Shown here piece by piece: positions 36,217-45,557 of a stretch of 64,000 nucleotides of DNA (positions are counted from its first letter, which is position 1; each line of letters opens with the position of its first letter). The notes beneath the pieces are model-generated. The model saw only the letters and a list, made by a program, of their open reading frames with translations. It ran no database searches and was not told where the DNA came from. Origin of the DNA: Noviherbaspirillum soli (GTDB taxonomy: Bacteria > Pseudomonadota > Gammaproteobacteria > Burkholderiales > Burkholderiaceae_D); contig NZ_JACYOX010000010.1 of assembly GCF_015352955.1 (NCBI RefSeq), positions 1 through 64,000 of the forward strand. Direction: 5' to 3'. The position numbers were made by a program, and so were the translations under genes.

Positions 36217-36600
36217 GGTGGAATACCCCGCAGGGTATTCCACCATTGGTCGATCAGGGAAGTCCCCGGCACCGCCATTCCATTTCGCAAAGAACGGCGC
36301 AATGCCCTTCGGGTATTGCGCCCTACGAAAGCACCCAAAGTAGGGTGGAATCCCCCGAAGGGGCATTCCACCATTCGCCGATCAGGAAAGTCCCCGACAC
36401 CGCCATTCCGCTTCGCGAAGGACGGCGCAATGCCCTTCGGGTATTGCGCCCCGCAAAAGCACCGAAAGTAGGGTGGAATCCCCCGAAGGGGCATTCCACC
36501 ATTCGCCGATCAGGGAAGTCCCCAACACCGCCATTCCATTTCGCGAAGGATGGTGCAATGCCCTTCGGGTATTGCGCCCCGCAAAAGCTGCAAAAGCTGC
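36217..36600. repeat. Three tandem copies of a 127-128-base palindrome-rich repeat
   Basis: Copies begin at about 36217, 36344 and 36472. Each contains a first hairpin (GTGGAAT...CCCCGAAGGGG...ATTCCAC, for example 36344-36372), a spacer with GATCAGGGAAGTCCCC, and a second hairpin (GCGCAATGCCCTTCGGGTATTGCGC). The second and third copies are nearly identical; the first is more diverged at its start. The same two-hairpin design occurs in the dispersed repeats at 40.4 and 51.0 kb. It resembles REP/BIME or small non-autonomous elements. No coding sequence; frames through it are artefacts. Confidence 0.88.
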
Positions 36601-36647
36601 AAAAGCTTCTGCCCGGACAGGCGCCGTTCGATGAAGCCGCGCCCGGC

Positions 36648-37154
36648 CTACCTTCTCGACCGGCGGTACAGCGCCAGCAGCAGCCCGGTGCCCAGGCCCC
36701 AGGCGGCATTCACGCACAGGCCGGTCAGCATGTTGTTGGGCTTGAAGCCGCCCGCCATCGGCAGCCCCTTGATCGGCGCCACCACGAACCAGGCCACCAG
36801 CGTCGGAAACACCATGCCGAACAGCAGGCATTTGACGACGAAGCCCGGTGTCACCGGCCAGCGCCGGCTCAGCGCATGCAGCACGATGCCCCAGACGCCG
36901 CCCCAGAACGCGGCCGAGATGAATTGCGGCACGCCCAAGGGGCCGACCGCCTTGCTGGCATAGGGCGTGGCCTGGGTAATGCCGGCCGATGCCAGCAGGC
37001 CAAGCACGGGCTGATGCAGCGCCAGCACCGCGATGAAGCCGGCGGCGAAGGCCACCAGCCATTGCGCGCCGCCTCGCAGCGTGTCGGGTGAGGAATGGGT
37101 TCGGACCTGGTTCAAGGCAATGTCTCCCGTCTGAGGTGGAAAAACGTCGCCCAT
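36648..37154 (-). CDS. Four-helix membrane protein of unknown function
   Basis: The protein has 168 residues with four hydrophobic segments (about residues 28-55, 74-95, 103-130 and 138-162) and a basic C-terminus (LYRRSRR). I recall similar uncharacterised membrane proteins in Burkholderiales beginning LRGGAQWLVAF. Start at 37154 chosen after GGGATAGG; the longer frame to 37181 adds a basic tail. It sits alone between the tandem repeats and the helicase gene. Confidence 0.6.
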   Translation of the reverse strand: MGDVFPPQTGDIALNQVRTHSSPDTLRGGAQWLVAFAAGFIAVLALHQPVLGLLASAGITQATPYASKAVGPLGVPQFISAAFWGGVWGIVLHALSRRWPVTPGFVVKCLLFGMVFPTLVAWFVVAPIKGLPMAGGFKPNNMLTGLCVNAAWGLGTGLLLALYRRSRR

Positions 37155-37225
37155 CCTATCCCGGCGCCGGCCGCGGCGCATTGCGCCGGCTCGCCTGGCC
37201 GCGCCCGCCGGTTGCGCAAGTCAGG

Positions 37226-39457
37226 TCAGCGATGCCCCGCATGATGCATGCGCCGCGCCGCCTGCCGTGCGCATTCCACCAGCCGCGCATTGCGCCGCGG
37301 CGCCGGCCGCGCGCAGATGGCCTGGATCGCCGCCGGGTCGCCGATCACGGTAAGGCGTTCGCGGGCCCGGGAAAACGCGGTGTAGAGCATGCCGCGATGA
37401 ACGAAGGCGGGCGAGCCAGTGGTGCAGACCACGATCACTTCCTGGTATTCCGAGCCCTGCGCCGCATGCACCGTCAGCGCATAGGCCAGCGCCAGGCTGT
37501 CGAGCGCGCCGCCCGGAAACAGGATCTCGCGGCCATCGTCCAGCGCCAGCGCCAGGTGCAGCACACTGGTGCCGGCCTCATCCGCCTCGCAGCCCGCCAC
37601 GGTGCCGGTGTCGCCATTGACCACCAGCGCCAGGCCCTGTTCGTCCAGCGCAAGATTGCGACGGATGATCACCCGGTCGCCCACGCGCAGCGCGCTGCCG
37701 GGAATACGCTCGCCGGACGGGTTCAGCACCTGCCGCAGCGCTTCATTGATGTAAGTGGTATTCCAGCCCGGCGCATGGATATCGCCCTTGCGCCGCGGCA
37801 TCAGCAGCGCGACCCGCTCCAGGCCGCAGCGTCGCACCGCATCCAGGTAGGCATGCACCACGCGGGACAGGCCGACATCGTCCGGCGGCGGCAGCGAACG
37901 CGAAAAGCGCACGCCCGGCCGGTCATGGCAGGCGACCGCGCCCAGCCGGCATTGCTGCACCAGGTCATGGATGCCGCCGTCGTTGCGGTGGCCCTGGTGC
38001 AGCCGGTGATGGTCGCCGGGCAGCAGCAAAATATTGGCCAGCACATCGCCGGGGCCGACCGAGGCCAGCTGGCCGGTGTCGCCCAGCAGGATCAGGTGGC
38101 AGTCGGGCGGCAGCGCATCGAACAGCGCGCGGGCAAGCAGCAGGTCGAGCATCGACGATTCATCCACCACCACGATATCGGCCTGAAGCGGCTGCTCTTC
38201 ATCATGCAGATAGCCTTCATCCCGGACGCCCAGCAGGCTGTGCACGGTGACGGCGCCGCAGCCGTAGCGCCGCACCCGGCCGGACAGCACCTTGGCCGCC
38301 TTGCCGGTCGGCGCGCAGAACAGGATGCGGCGATCGCGCGCCACATGAGCCAGCACTTCCATCATCGCGGTCTTGCCGCAGCCGGGGCCGGCGGTCACGG
38401 TGTGCACCATGTGCGACGAGGTCAGCATGCGCTGCAGCGCGCTGCGCTGGCCGGCATCGAGCGCGAAGTCCTGGCCCATGGCCTGCTCGGCGGCGCTGAT
38501 TTCCGCCTCCAGCGCAGCGGCATCCAGCGCCACCATCGGCGCGGCCATGCGCAGCGCGCGCCGCGCCAGGTGCAGCGCCAGCGCCTGTTCGCAGTGATAC
38601 AGCTGCGCCGGATAGTGGCAGCCATCCTTCACCACGAGCGGTTCGCCGATTTTTTGCGCCGCCTCCAGCGCCGCCTCGGGCGGCACCTCGGGATCGCAGG
38701 CGGCAATGCGTTCAGCCAGCCCGTCGGCATCGAGAAAGCTGTGGCCGTTGCGCTCGCAGCCGTCGCGCAGCGCATGGGTGGCCAGCGCCGCCATCCTGGC
38801 CTGGTGAAAGCGCGGAAAGGCCAGGCAGGCCAGGGCGATCCGGTCCGCCGCCGGAAACACATAGCCCTCCACCTGCCGGATCGGCGCATACGGATCGGCG
38901 CCGAACACGTTCCATGCCTGGCGCACCGGCTCGGCGGCATCGGCCACCAGCGGCAGCAGCCAGTCGGCCAGGCGGCGCAGCACGGCCGGCCTGATGCCGG
39001 TGGCGCCGACCCGTCCCGACAGGTCGCGGCAGATCAGCGCGGCGGTGTCGAGGCCTTCGGCGGCTGCGATGCGGCGCCGCGTGACCGCCGAAAAATCCAC
39101 CGCATGCGGATTCTCGATCAGCAGGTCGCGCAGTTCATGCAGCCGGCCTGCGTAATGGTCAACCAGCTTGCGGGCCGTGGCTGCGCCGCAGCCGCGGAAG
39201 TTGGCCTTCAGGTGGGCGGCCAGCGCATCGGCCGAGCAGGGCAGGTCGACCGCGGCGGCGGCCACCAGGATCTGCGGGCCGTACTTCGGATGATTGACGA
39301 TGCGTCCCTCCAGCCGGTAGCGGTTGCCCGCCGACAGTCCGGCCAGCGCCTCGCCGACGCAGGTCAACCGCTTGCCGTCATCGAGGCGGACGTTGCCCCG
39401 GCCCCATTTGTCGTTGTAGACGGCGAGCGAAGAAAGAATGCCTGCGACCTGGTCCAT
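37226..39457 (-). CDS. RecD2-like superfamily 1 DNA helicase
   Basis: The protein has 743 residues. The N-terminal half has an OB-like start (YNDKWGRGNVRLDDGKRLTC) and helix-hairpin-helix region (FRGCGAATARKLVDHYAGRL) as in RecD2. The helicase core follows: Walker A in VTAGPGCGKTAMMEVLAHVA, Walker B IVVVDESSMLD, motif III LLGDTGQLASVGPGDVL, and the late motifs ALTVHAAQGSEYQEV and YTAFSRARERL. Such proteins unwind DNA 5' to 3' in repair or on mobile elements. Start at 39457 chosen because the 16 extra upstream residues do not fit. It is single, not next to recB or recC. A long antisense frame (37088-39496 plus) is a codon-bias shadow. Confidence 0.85.
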   Translation of the reverse strand: MDQVAGILSSLAVYNDKWGRGNVRLDDGKRLTCVGEALAGLSAGNRYRLEGRIVNHPKYGPQILVAAAAVDLPCSADALAAHLKANFRGCGAATARKLVDHYAGRLHELRDLLIENPHAVDFSAVTRRRIAAAEGLDTAALICRDLSGRVGATGIRPAVLRRLADWLLPLVADAAEPVRQAWNVFGADPYAPIRQVEGYVFPAADRIALACLAFPRFHQARMAALATHALRDGCERNGHSFLDADGLAERIAACDPEVPPEAALEAAQKIGEPLVVKDGCHYPAQLYHCEQALALHLARRALRMAAPMVALDAAALEAEISAAEQAMGQDFALDAGQRSALQRMLTSSHMVHTVTAGPGCGKTAMMEVLAHVARDRRILFCAPTGKAAKVLSGRVRRYGCGAVTVHSLLGVRDEGYLHDEEQPLQADIVVVDESSMLDLLLARALFDALPPDCHLILLGDTGQLASVGPGDVLANILLLPGDHHRLHQGHRNDGGIHDLVQQCRLGAVACHDRPGVRFSRSLPPPDDVGLSRVVHAYLDAVRRCGLERVALLMPRRKGDIHAPGWNTTYINEALRQVLNPSGERIPGSALRVGDRVIIRRNLALDEQGLALVVNGDTGTVAGCEADEAGTSVLHLALALDDGREILFPGGALDSLALAYALTVHAAQGSEYQEVIVVCTTGSPAFVHRGMLYTAFSRARERLTVIGDPAAIQAICARPAPRRNARLVECARQAARRMHHAGHR

Positions 39458-40025
39458 GGAAGAAAAGCGATAAGTGCCAATGAGTACAGCCAATGAAAAA
39501 CGCACCGGCCTTCACGGTCCGTGTGGAGGGCTGTCTTGCCGTAGGGCTACGAGGCGAGACTGCAGGGAGGTCAAAGGTCGAAGGGGCAGAGGGAAGGTTT
39601 TCTGCCCACCACCGTGCTTGATTGAGCCTCTTTTTTCAGCTGCCAAGCTCCTGCTTCAGCCATAACAGGGCGATGTCGAGGCCGACTTGCATGCCCTGTT
39701 GAAAAAGAAATTGCAAAAAAGAAACTATTGGGGTTTAACATTCAACAGAATTTTTTACATTCCTTGGTACTGTATAAAAAATCAGTAGTCGTCGTCAAGC
39801 ATTCAATTCTGAGGCGGGCAAAAGTTGCCTTTTGGAAAGCAACGATTCCAGTGCTGTATTCGCCCGTGATGGAACTGAACAGTCGTCTTGCAGGTGCCGA
39901 CCCGGACGATCCCGGTCGATGTGCCGACCGCCATTTGCAGGAGTGCCGGGCCCGCCGCAATACTTTCGAGGCAAAGATATGAGTCAATTCCGCTACCATT
40001 CTTCGGGAGAAAGGGAAGCACGGTC
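39458..40025. other. AT-rich intergenic region with no gene recognised
   Basis: About 570 bases between the divergent helicase and TM2-protein genes. The middle (about 39700-39860) is conspicuously AT-rich with A/T runs, unlike both flanks. Small frames here have no supporting features. Confidence 0.45.
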
Positions 40026-40427
40026 ATGGCATCCTGCAGTTCATGCGGACATCAGATTCTTGTGTCGGACCGCGTCTGTCCCCAGTGCGGCGCGGTGCCT
40101 CATTCCAAGCGCATGAAAAAACAGACCGTGGCCCTGCTGCTCGCCTCCACGCTTGGCTTGTTCGGCGTGCATCGCTTCTATCTTGGACAGCGACGCGCCG
40201 GACTGCTGTATCTGCTCTTTTGCTGGACCGGCATTCCGGCCCTGCTGGCACTAGTTGAATCCCTAGTCTATGCATGCACGAGCCGGCAGAAGTGGGCCGA
40301 CCGGTATAACCAGGGAAGGGTGGACTCCCCGGTTCCCAAACTGGTCGTTGTCCTGACTGTCGGACTGCCGCTGCTCTTGTTCGCCGCCTTCGTGGTTTCC
40401 GTCCTTTTTCCCGATCTCGATTTCTAG
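40026..40427 (+). CDS. Zinc-ribbon TM2-domain membrane protein
   Basis: The protein has 133 residues. An N-terminal zinc ribbon (CSSCGHQILVSDRVCPQCG, four cysteines in two CxxC pairs) is followed by a TM2 domain: LLASTLGLFGVHRFYLGQRR, then GLLYLLFCWTGIPALLALVE, two membrane segments around the conserved GxHRFYLG. A third hydrophobic segment (about residues 105-128) ends the protein. The ribosome site GGGAGAAAGGGAAG precedes the ATG. The stop codon TAG overlaps the left end of the dispersed repeat at 40426. Function of TM2 proteins in bacteria is not established. Confidence 0.85.
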   Translation: MASCSSCGHQILVSDRVCPQCGAVPHSKRMKKQTVALLLASTLGLFGVHRFYLGQRRAGLLYLLFCWTGIPALLALVESLVYACTSRQKWADRYNQGRVDSPVPKLVVVLTVGLPLLLFAAFVVSVLFPDLDF

Positions 40428-40698
40428 AGCGAATTTGGCCAGACTAGCCCCATGCTGCAGGCTCAGTGCGGCGCACCTGCATCCTGCGCCCTTGGCATGC
40501 CCCTGGTGCCGTAGGGTGGAATACCCCGAAGGGGCATTCCACCGATGGTGAACCAGGGAAGGTCCCTGGAATGATCTTTGCGGTATGCGACCACGGTGCG
40601 ATGCCCTTCGGGTATTGCACCCTGCCAATCCCTGGGCGGCTCTTCCAAAGGCGATCTTGCTTGGTCGGTTGATGCCAGTCAGGCTGGAAATGCGTTAG
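40426..40698 (+). repeat. Dispersed repeat, copy A (inverted relative to copy at 50975-51243)
   Basis: About 270 bases that match the reverse complement of 50975-51243 closely from end to end (I judge most positions identical). It contains hairpin 1 at 40515-40543 (GGTGGAAT...ATTCCACC), a middle stem CCAGGGA-AGG-TCCCTGG, and hairpin 2 at 40595-40621 (GGTGCGATGCCC...). The sequence TAGAGCG occurs at both ends (40426 and about 40694). It carries no gene; it looks like a small non-autonomous mobile element or large REP-type repeat. Confidence 0.85.
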
Positions 40699-40808
40699 AG
40701 CGACGCCGGCCGGGACAAGCTGTGTTCCACCAGGCAGAGCAGGGATTTGACGCTGTGAAAGCCCACTCGCCCCGTCCTGCTCGAATTGCGATGGCAATCC
40801 TCCTTCCC

Positions 40809-41687
40809 TCATTCATCCATTTCCTTTCCAACTTTGAGACGTGCCGGCGATCTTTCTCTTCTGCGCACGAGAAGCAATGCGCACTCGGCTTCTTCCAGCA
40901 GGCGCTTGAATACCAGCGCGCGCCCGGCGCCGAGCGCACCGTGCCAGCCAAGCGCGAGAACGCTGGCGGCGTGCTGTCTAACCTGCTCAAGCAACACCGC
41001 CGCCGGATCGCCCTGCCGCAACATGACCCGGTTGATGCAATGACATTCCTCGGGCGTGCAACTGGCCACGCCGCGCTCGATCATTTCCTGCATGCGGCGC
41101 GGGTATTCATGGTGGGCGGCATCGGCATAGGCGCCGAGCGGCGCGGTGTCCGTTGCGCCTGGTCCATCCCCGGCATGCACCACTGTCACCTTGAGTCCCA
41201 GCATGGAGGCAAGCTGCGTCGCTGCTTCGAGTGCCTGGTCCGCCGCCTTGTCTCCGCTGGCCGCTGCCAGCATGGATGTCCACGGCAGCACTTCCCGGTA
41301 ACGGATCGGAAGCAGCAGCACCGGAACCGGGCTGCCCTCGATGACGGCCTGCGCGATATTTCCCAGGCGCTGGGACAGTTTGAGGCCGGCGGAGGCGGAC
41401 TCGCCACGGGCGCTCATCACAACGAGATCCACGCCATAGGTGTTGATTGCGTCAAGCACGGCAGCCTCGGCACGCGCGGAAAATTGATGCAGGATGATAT
41501 GCGCGCGTTTCGCATCAAGAATGTGCAGGTGCGCGAGCGCTTCCTGTCTGGGGATGGGCTGGGCTGCCGCATGCAGCACATGCAGGCTGGCGTCGAGCGA
41601 TGCAGCCAGCCAAAGGGCGCAACCGGCGCCCTTGGCCGCTTCCGGCGAGCCGTCGAGCGGCAACAGGATGGCATTGAAGCGTTTCAT
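40809..41687 (-). CDS. Tandem universal stress protein
   Basis: The protein has 292 residues made of two UspA-like domains (about 1-145 and 150-285). The first reads MKRFNAILLPLDGSPEAAKG with VDLVVMSARGESASAGLKLS; the second has LGLKVTVVHAGD and a C-terminal GAGRALVFKRLLEEAECALL. The ATP-binding glycine motif is only partly kept. Its start overlaps the stop of the HAD-GH65 gene (ATGA), so the two are translationally coupled; this suggests a stress-linked sugar-storage role. Confidence 0.85.
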   Translation of the reverse strand: MKRFNAILLPLDGSPEAAKGAGCALWLAASLDASLHVLHAAAQPIPRQEALAHLHILDAKRAHIILHQFSARAEAAVLDAINTYGVDLVVMSARGESASAGLKLSQRLGNIAQAVIEGSPVPVLLLPIRYREVLPWTSMLAAASGDKAADQALEAATQLASMLGLKVTVVHAGDGPGATDTAPLGAYADAAHHEYPRRMQEMIERGVASCTPEECHCINRVMLRQGDPAAVLLEQVRQHAASVLALGWHGALGAGRALVFKRLLEEAECALLLVRRRERSPARLKVGKEMDE

Positions 41688-44530
41688 TGGCGGCCCTTTT
41701 CATCAGGTGATCGCGCCACCTTCACTACATGCGCGCGGCCACGATAGGCCAGCGTCAATTCGACGCTGTCCCACTCGGACGGAAGTCTTTCCGCGGCGCG
41801 CGGCTCCGGCTGCGGGCCCGCCTCATTGAAGCCAACGCCGAGGAATCCAAACACGAGCGCCTGCCAGGTGCCCCCCATGGAGGCCGGATGCACGCCCAGC
41901 ATGCTATTTTCCATTGCGTCCGAAAGATCGAGCCACAGGCTCTGTTTCCAGTAGCGCTCGGCATCCTCGCGCAGGCCGATACGGGCGGCGATCGCGGCGT
42001 GGACCGAGGGAGAAAGGCTGCTGCCATGATCAGTGAGCGGCTCGTAATAGCGGTAGTTTGCCGCCACCACCGCTTCGGAAAATTCCTCTGGAAACAGCAA
42101 GGGCAGCATCAGCACATCCGCCTGCTTGAGCAGCTTGAGGCGATTGATCTGTTCCCAGTCGAACAAGCGGCTGACCGGCGCCTTGAAACGCTCCTTCGTG
42201 GGGAGCGCGTAGTCGTCGAGCGCGAAGAAGCCGTCGAACTGCTCGATGACGCCGCTCTCGTTGGGCATCGGAATGTAGAGCAACTGCGCAAGCCCGGCCC
42301 ATTCGTCCGCCTCGGCCAGGTTGGTCCCGGATCGCCGCGCCAGCCATGCCGCCCGATCCAGGTTGAAGCGCACCATCCAGTTGGTGTAAGCGTTATCGTC
42401 CACCGAATGATGGTATTCATCGGGTCCGACCACGCCGCGGATGTGGTAGTGGCGCTCGCCGCGGGCCATCCGGCTGGTCCAGAAGCGGGCTGTCTCGAAC
42501 AGGATCTCGCTGCCGGGACCAGCCAGAAAGCCCTCATCGTTCGTCGACTTCCAATATCGCCATACCGCATAGGCAATGTCCGCCGTCACATGCACTTGCT
42601 GGCTTCCGGTGAAGATCGGAATTTCCTTCCCGGTGCTCTTGAGCAGGATGCTGGAGGGGGTGACATCATCCCCCGTGACGGTCGACTCCCAGGCAAAGCA
42701 CGCCCCTCGGTAACCGAGCTCGCGTGCATGCCGGCGCGCACCTTCCAGGGTGTTATAGCGGTAAAGGAGCAGATTGCGCGCCAGGGCGGGCTCGACATGC
42801 AGGAAGAACGGCAACATGAAAATTTCCGTGTCCCAGAACACATGTCCTTCATAGGCGCGGCCGGTAAGCGTGCGTGCGCCGATGGAAACCCGTGCATCGT
42901 TGGCCAGCGGCAGCCGCAGATGATAGCTGTTGAAGCGCAGCGCCTGCGCGATGGCTGGGCGGCCCGGCACGCGGATATCCGCCCTGGTCCAGAAATCCGC
43001 CCACTGCGCTTCATGCGCCTCGAACATGCGCTCGAAGCTTCGTATATCCAGCGCCTGCGAGTGCGCCAGTGCTGCCGCCTTGGGGTCGGCGGTATCGCGG
43101 CTGCAAAACACTGAAATGAGACGGCGCAGCATGTTCGGCTCGCGCAGGATGCGGGAAGCGATGCAGATTTCAATCTTCGATGCGCGCGTGACATAGCGCA
43201 CGTATTCCGTATCGCTTGCATCGCTCGAATGTTCCAGAAGCTCAAGATGTGGATGGCGCGCAGCCAGTTCCGGATCAAGCAGCGATGCAGAAAGCGCCGC
43301 TTCACTCCAATGGTTTTCGGGCGTGGCAGTCGCCTCCTGAAGCAGCAGGTGCGGATCGGCGAGCGAGGCGCAGCGGCGCGTGCGGATCAGCGTGCGTCGC
43401 CCGCCGGCCGTCTCGTACATGGCTTCGTGATGCAGCACGCCGCCGCGCATGTCGAGCACGCGACGAAGCTCGCGCCCATGCGGGCCGGCGAAGTCGAGGC
43501 AGGCGCCCTCGACGGCGATCTCCAGGCGGAACGGAAAGGGCAGGGGCACCAGTTCGGCAAATGGATTCGTGTCCCGTTCCGGCGTGAGGAACTCGGTTTC
43601 CGAGTACGGCAGGTTGGCGCGCTTTCGGTCATAGACGCCTGCGATGAACAGGTCGCCCTGCGAGGCGGGCAGCGGGCTGTCGAGTGCGCCGCGCACGCCG
43701 AGATAGCCGTTGCCGACGGTGAAAAGGCTTTCCATCTGTCGCTCGCGAGCGCGGTCGAAGCCCTCCTGCTCGACCCGCCAGGCGATCTTGTCCTGGTGTG
43801 CCCGGAAGCCGGCGTCCAGCTGTTCGACGCCGAGTGCGCAGAGATCCTGCACCACGATGTCCGCGCCGCCGCTTTGCAACGCATCGGCGTTGCCGCCGCG
43901 GTCCACGCCTACCACAAGGCCAAAGTCGCCACGGCGGCCCGCCTGCACGCCAGCCACTGCATCCTCGACGATCATCGCATGTGCCGGCGCCGTGTCCAGC
44001 CGTTCGGCTGCGCGCAGGAACATGTCCGGGTCCGGTTTGCCCTTGATCCCGAGTTCATCGAGATCGATGCCGTCCAGGCAGGTGTCGAAGAGTGACCTGA
44101 TGCCGGCCGACTGCAGGATTGCGCGGCCATGGCGGCTTGAAGTGACCATGCCGATCTTCATGCCGCGCGCGCGCAGTGCCTCGATCAGCATGATCGTGGA
44201 CGCATAGGTGCGCACACCCTGCTTCTCCAGCAGGCGCGCAAACAGCATGTCCTTGCGCCTGGCGACGTCCTCCACCTCTTCGTCGGAAACGTCCATGGCG
44301 CGTGCCCGGAGAAAGCTGCGCACGCCTTCGCGGCGCGGCTTGCCGTCGACATAAGTGCGGTATTCCCTGTGCTGATCGAATGGCATATAGGGCTTGGCAT
44401 CTGTCGCGTGAAGATGAAGAAGATCGTCGAAGGCTTCCTTCCACGCGGCCGCGTGCAGATCGGCAGTCCGGGTCACGACACCGTCCATGTCGAAGATCGC
44501 GGCCTGCAGGCCTGTGCTTGACTGCGTCAC
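41684..44530 (-). CDS. Fused beta-phosphoglucomutase-like HAD and GH65 glycoside phosphorylase
   Basis: The protein has 948 residues. Residues 1-230 form a HAD domain of the beta-phosphoglucomutase type: nucleophile and acid/base aspartates D14 and D16 in FDMDGVVTRTADLH, VTSSRHGRAILQ, and GKPDPDMFLRAAERL with IVEDAVAGVQAGR. Residues about 250-930 form a GH65 domain: TVGNGYLGVRGAL, HVFWDTEIFMLPFF, RYNTLEGARRHARELGYRGA, and GVVGPDEYHHSVDDNAYTNW with the general-acid glutamate. GH65 enzymes phosphorolyse trehalose, maltose, kojibiose or similar to beta-glucose-1-phosphate, which the HAD part would turn into glucose-6-phosphate. The exact disaccharide cannot be told by eye. Confidence 0.92.
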   Translation of the reverse strand: MTQSSTGLQAAIFDMDGVVTRTADLHAAAWKEAFDDLLHLHATDAKPYMPFDQHREYRTYVDGKPRREGVRSFLRARAMDVSDEEVEDVARRKDMLFARLLEKQGVRTYASTIMLIEALRARGMKIGMVTSSRHGRAILQSAGIRSLFDTCLDGIDLDELGIKGKPDPDMFLRAAERLDTAPAHAMIVEDAVAGVQAGRRGDFGLVVGVDRGGNADALQSGGADIVVQDLCALGVEQLDAGFRAHQDKIAWRVEQEGFDRARERQMESLFTVGNGYLGVRGALDSPLPASQGDLFIAGVYDRKRANLPYSETEFLTPERDTNPFAELVPLPFPFRLEIAVEGACLDFAGPHGRELRRVLDMRGGVLHHEAMYETAGGRRTLIRTRRCASLADPHLLLQEATATPENHWSEAALSASLLDPELAARHPHLELLEHSSDASDTEYVRYVTRASKIEICIASRILREPNMLRRLISVFCSRDTADPKAAALAHSQALDIRSFERMFEAHEAQWADFWTRADIRVPGRPAIAQALRFNSYHLRLPLANDARVSIGARTLTGRAYEGHVFWDTEIFMLPFFLHVEPALARNLLLYRYNTLEGARRHARELGYRGACFAWESTVTGDDVTPSSILLKSTGKEIPIFTGSQQVHVTADIAYAVWRYWKSTNDEGFLAGPGSEILFETARFWTSRMARGERHYHIRGVVGPDEYHHSVDDNAYTNWMVRFNLDRAAWLARRSGTNLAEADEWAGLAQLLYIPMPNESGVIEQFDGFFALDDYALPTKERFKAPVSRLFDWEQINRLKLLKQADVLMLPLLFPEEFSEAVVAANYRYYEPLTDHGSSLSPSVHAAIAARIGLREDAERYWKQSLWLDLSDAMENSMLGVHPASMGGTWQALVFGFLGVGFNEAGPQPEPRAAERLPSEWDSVELTLAYRGRAHVVKVARSPDEKGRQ

Positions 44531-44592
44531 CCCTTCACCCCTGGCGTAACTTCAGCGACATGGAAACATCCGGCATGGCTCTATCGTCGTTA

Positions 44593-45156
44593 TCAGAACC
44601 ACATGCGCTGGAACACCCGGTCCCGGTTCACAAGCAGGTGCTTGAGGCCGGCGGCAGTATGAATGGCAACGAGAACGACGAGCGCCCACGCCAGTGCCTC
44701 ATGGACTTCGAAGAACTGCTCTGCAGTGTCATGGTTCGGAAGAACCCATGCCGGAAGGGAGATGCCGAAGAACGCAATGCCGGCCTTGCTGTATAGCGCA
44801 CCGATAAAACCTGTAACCGGGAGCAGTATCATGCATCCGTAAAGCAGCCACTGGATAATGGATGCCATCGCCACTTCCCATTTTGGCAGGCTTGCCGGCA
44901 GCTCGGACGGCTTGTGGCCGATACGCCAGACGGCGCGAATCAGAACCAGCCCGAAGATGACAATCCCGATGGACTTGTGCAGATTGAAATATTTGTCAGC
45001 GCCCGGGTCATCCTCGATTGCCGTCATGTACCACCCCAGGCCGACCATGCCGGCGATGAGCAGGGCCAGGAGCCAGTGCAGCAGGACGGCGACACCGCTG
45101 TAACGCCAAGCAGCAGGCAGAGAGAGATTGCCCGCATCCCTGATGGTTTCCATCAT
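44593..45156 (-). CDS. Cytochrome b561-type membrane protein
   Basis: The protein has 187 residues with four membrane segments. Heme-ligand histidines appear in VLLHWLLALLIAG, YFNLHKSIGIVIFG, EQFFEVHEALAWAL and VAIHTAAGLKHLLVNRD. This is the bacterial di-heme cytochrome b561 (CybB) type that moves electrons between quinone and periplasmic acceptors such as superoxide. A GGAGG ribosome site lies just before the double ATG. It precedes the HAD-GH65 gene by 62 bases on the same strand. Confidence 0.9.
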   Translation of the reverse strand: MMETIRDAGNLSLPAAWRYSGVAVLLHWLLALLIAGMVGLGWYMTAIEDDPGADKYFNLHKSIGIVIFGLVLIRAVWRIGHKPSELPASLPKWEVAMASIIQWLLYGCMILLPVTGFIGALYSKAGIAFFGISLPAWVLPNHDTAEQFFEVHEALAWALVVLVAIHTAAGLKHLLVNRDRVFQRMWF

Positions 45157-45386
45157 GCCTCCATGCGTCTGGTAGAGACGGATTCATGGTATTCACCGGT
45201 ATTCGGAATCGAATGATGTGGATCAAAATTTTCCGGATCCGAGACCGGCCGGTGCTTGGGTGATTGCGTTTTTGACCTCTTCGAGGCAGCGATGCATCAA
45301 ACTCGTCTCTCGGAAACCTTATCCTTGTTTAAGTAATCCATCACCAATTCCGGGCAAGGCCTTTATTGCCGAATCCCTCCAACAAT

Positions 45387-45414
45387 GAAAAAAGCCCCGT
45401 AATCACAGGGCTTT
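45387..45414 (-). terminator. Rho-independent terminator for the minus-strand exported-protein cluster
   Basis: On the minus strand AAAGCCC...GGGGCTTT is followed by a T-run (plus-strand AAAAAA at 45388-45393). It lies downstream of the amber-interrupted gene's final stop at 45558, which supports transcription continuing through the interrupted part. Confidence 0.8.
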
Positions 45415-45557
45415 ATAAGAACGCTTGCAAAACAGTCCTGCCATACTGAACCGCCCCGGGTTTGGAGGAAGCCGGTTGCCGTGAGGGAGGCCAAAACGAA
45501 CTGACCGATAAGCTATACGGGCAACTGAAGATCGCGGATTCAAGAGTTCTTCATTCT

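Noticed and set aside
36180-36640. Possible CRISPR array in the repeat block
   Set aside because: Units are 127-128 bases, adjacent without variable spacers, and made of internal hairpins; no cas genes nearby.
36183-37091. Open frames running through the tandem repeats (for example 36246-37091 plus)
   Set aside because: They arise because the repeat length keeps a frame open; translations are repeats of the palindromes and lack gene features.
37088-39496. 802-codon open frame on the plus strand
   Set aside because: It is exactly antisense to the RecD2-like helicase; its translation is Arg/His/Gln/Ala-rich with no family features. High-GC codon bias keeps the opposite strand open.
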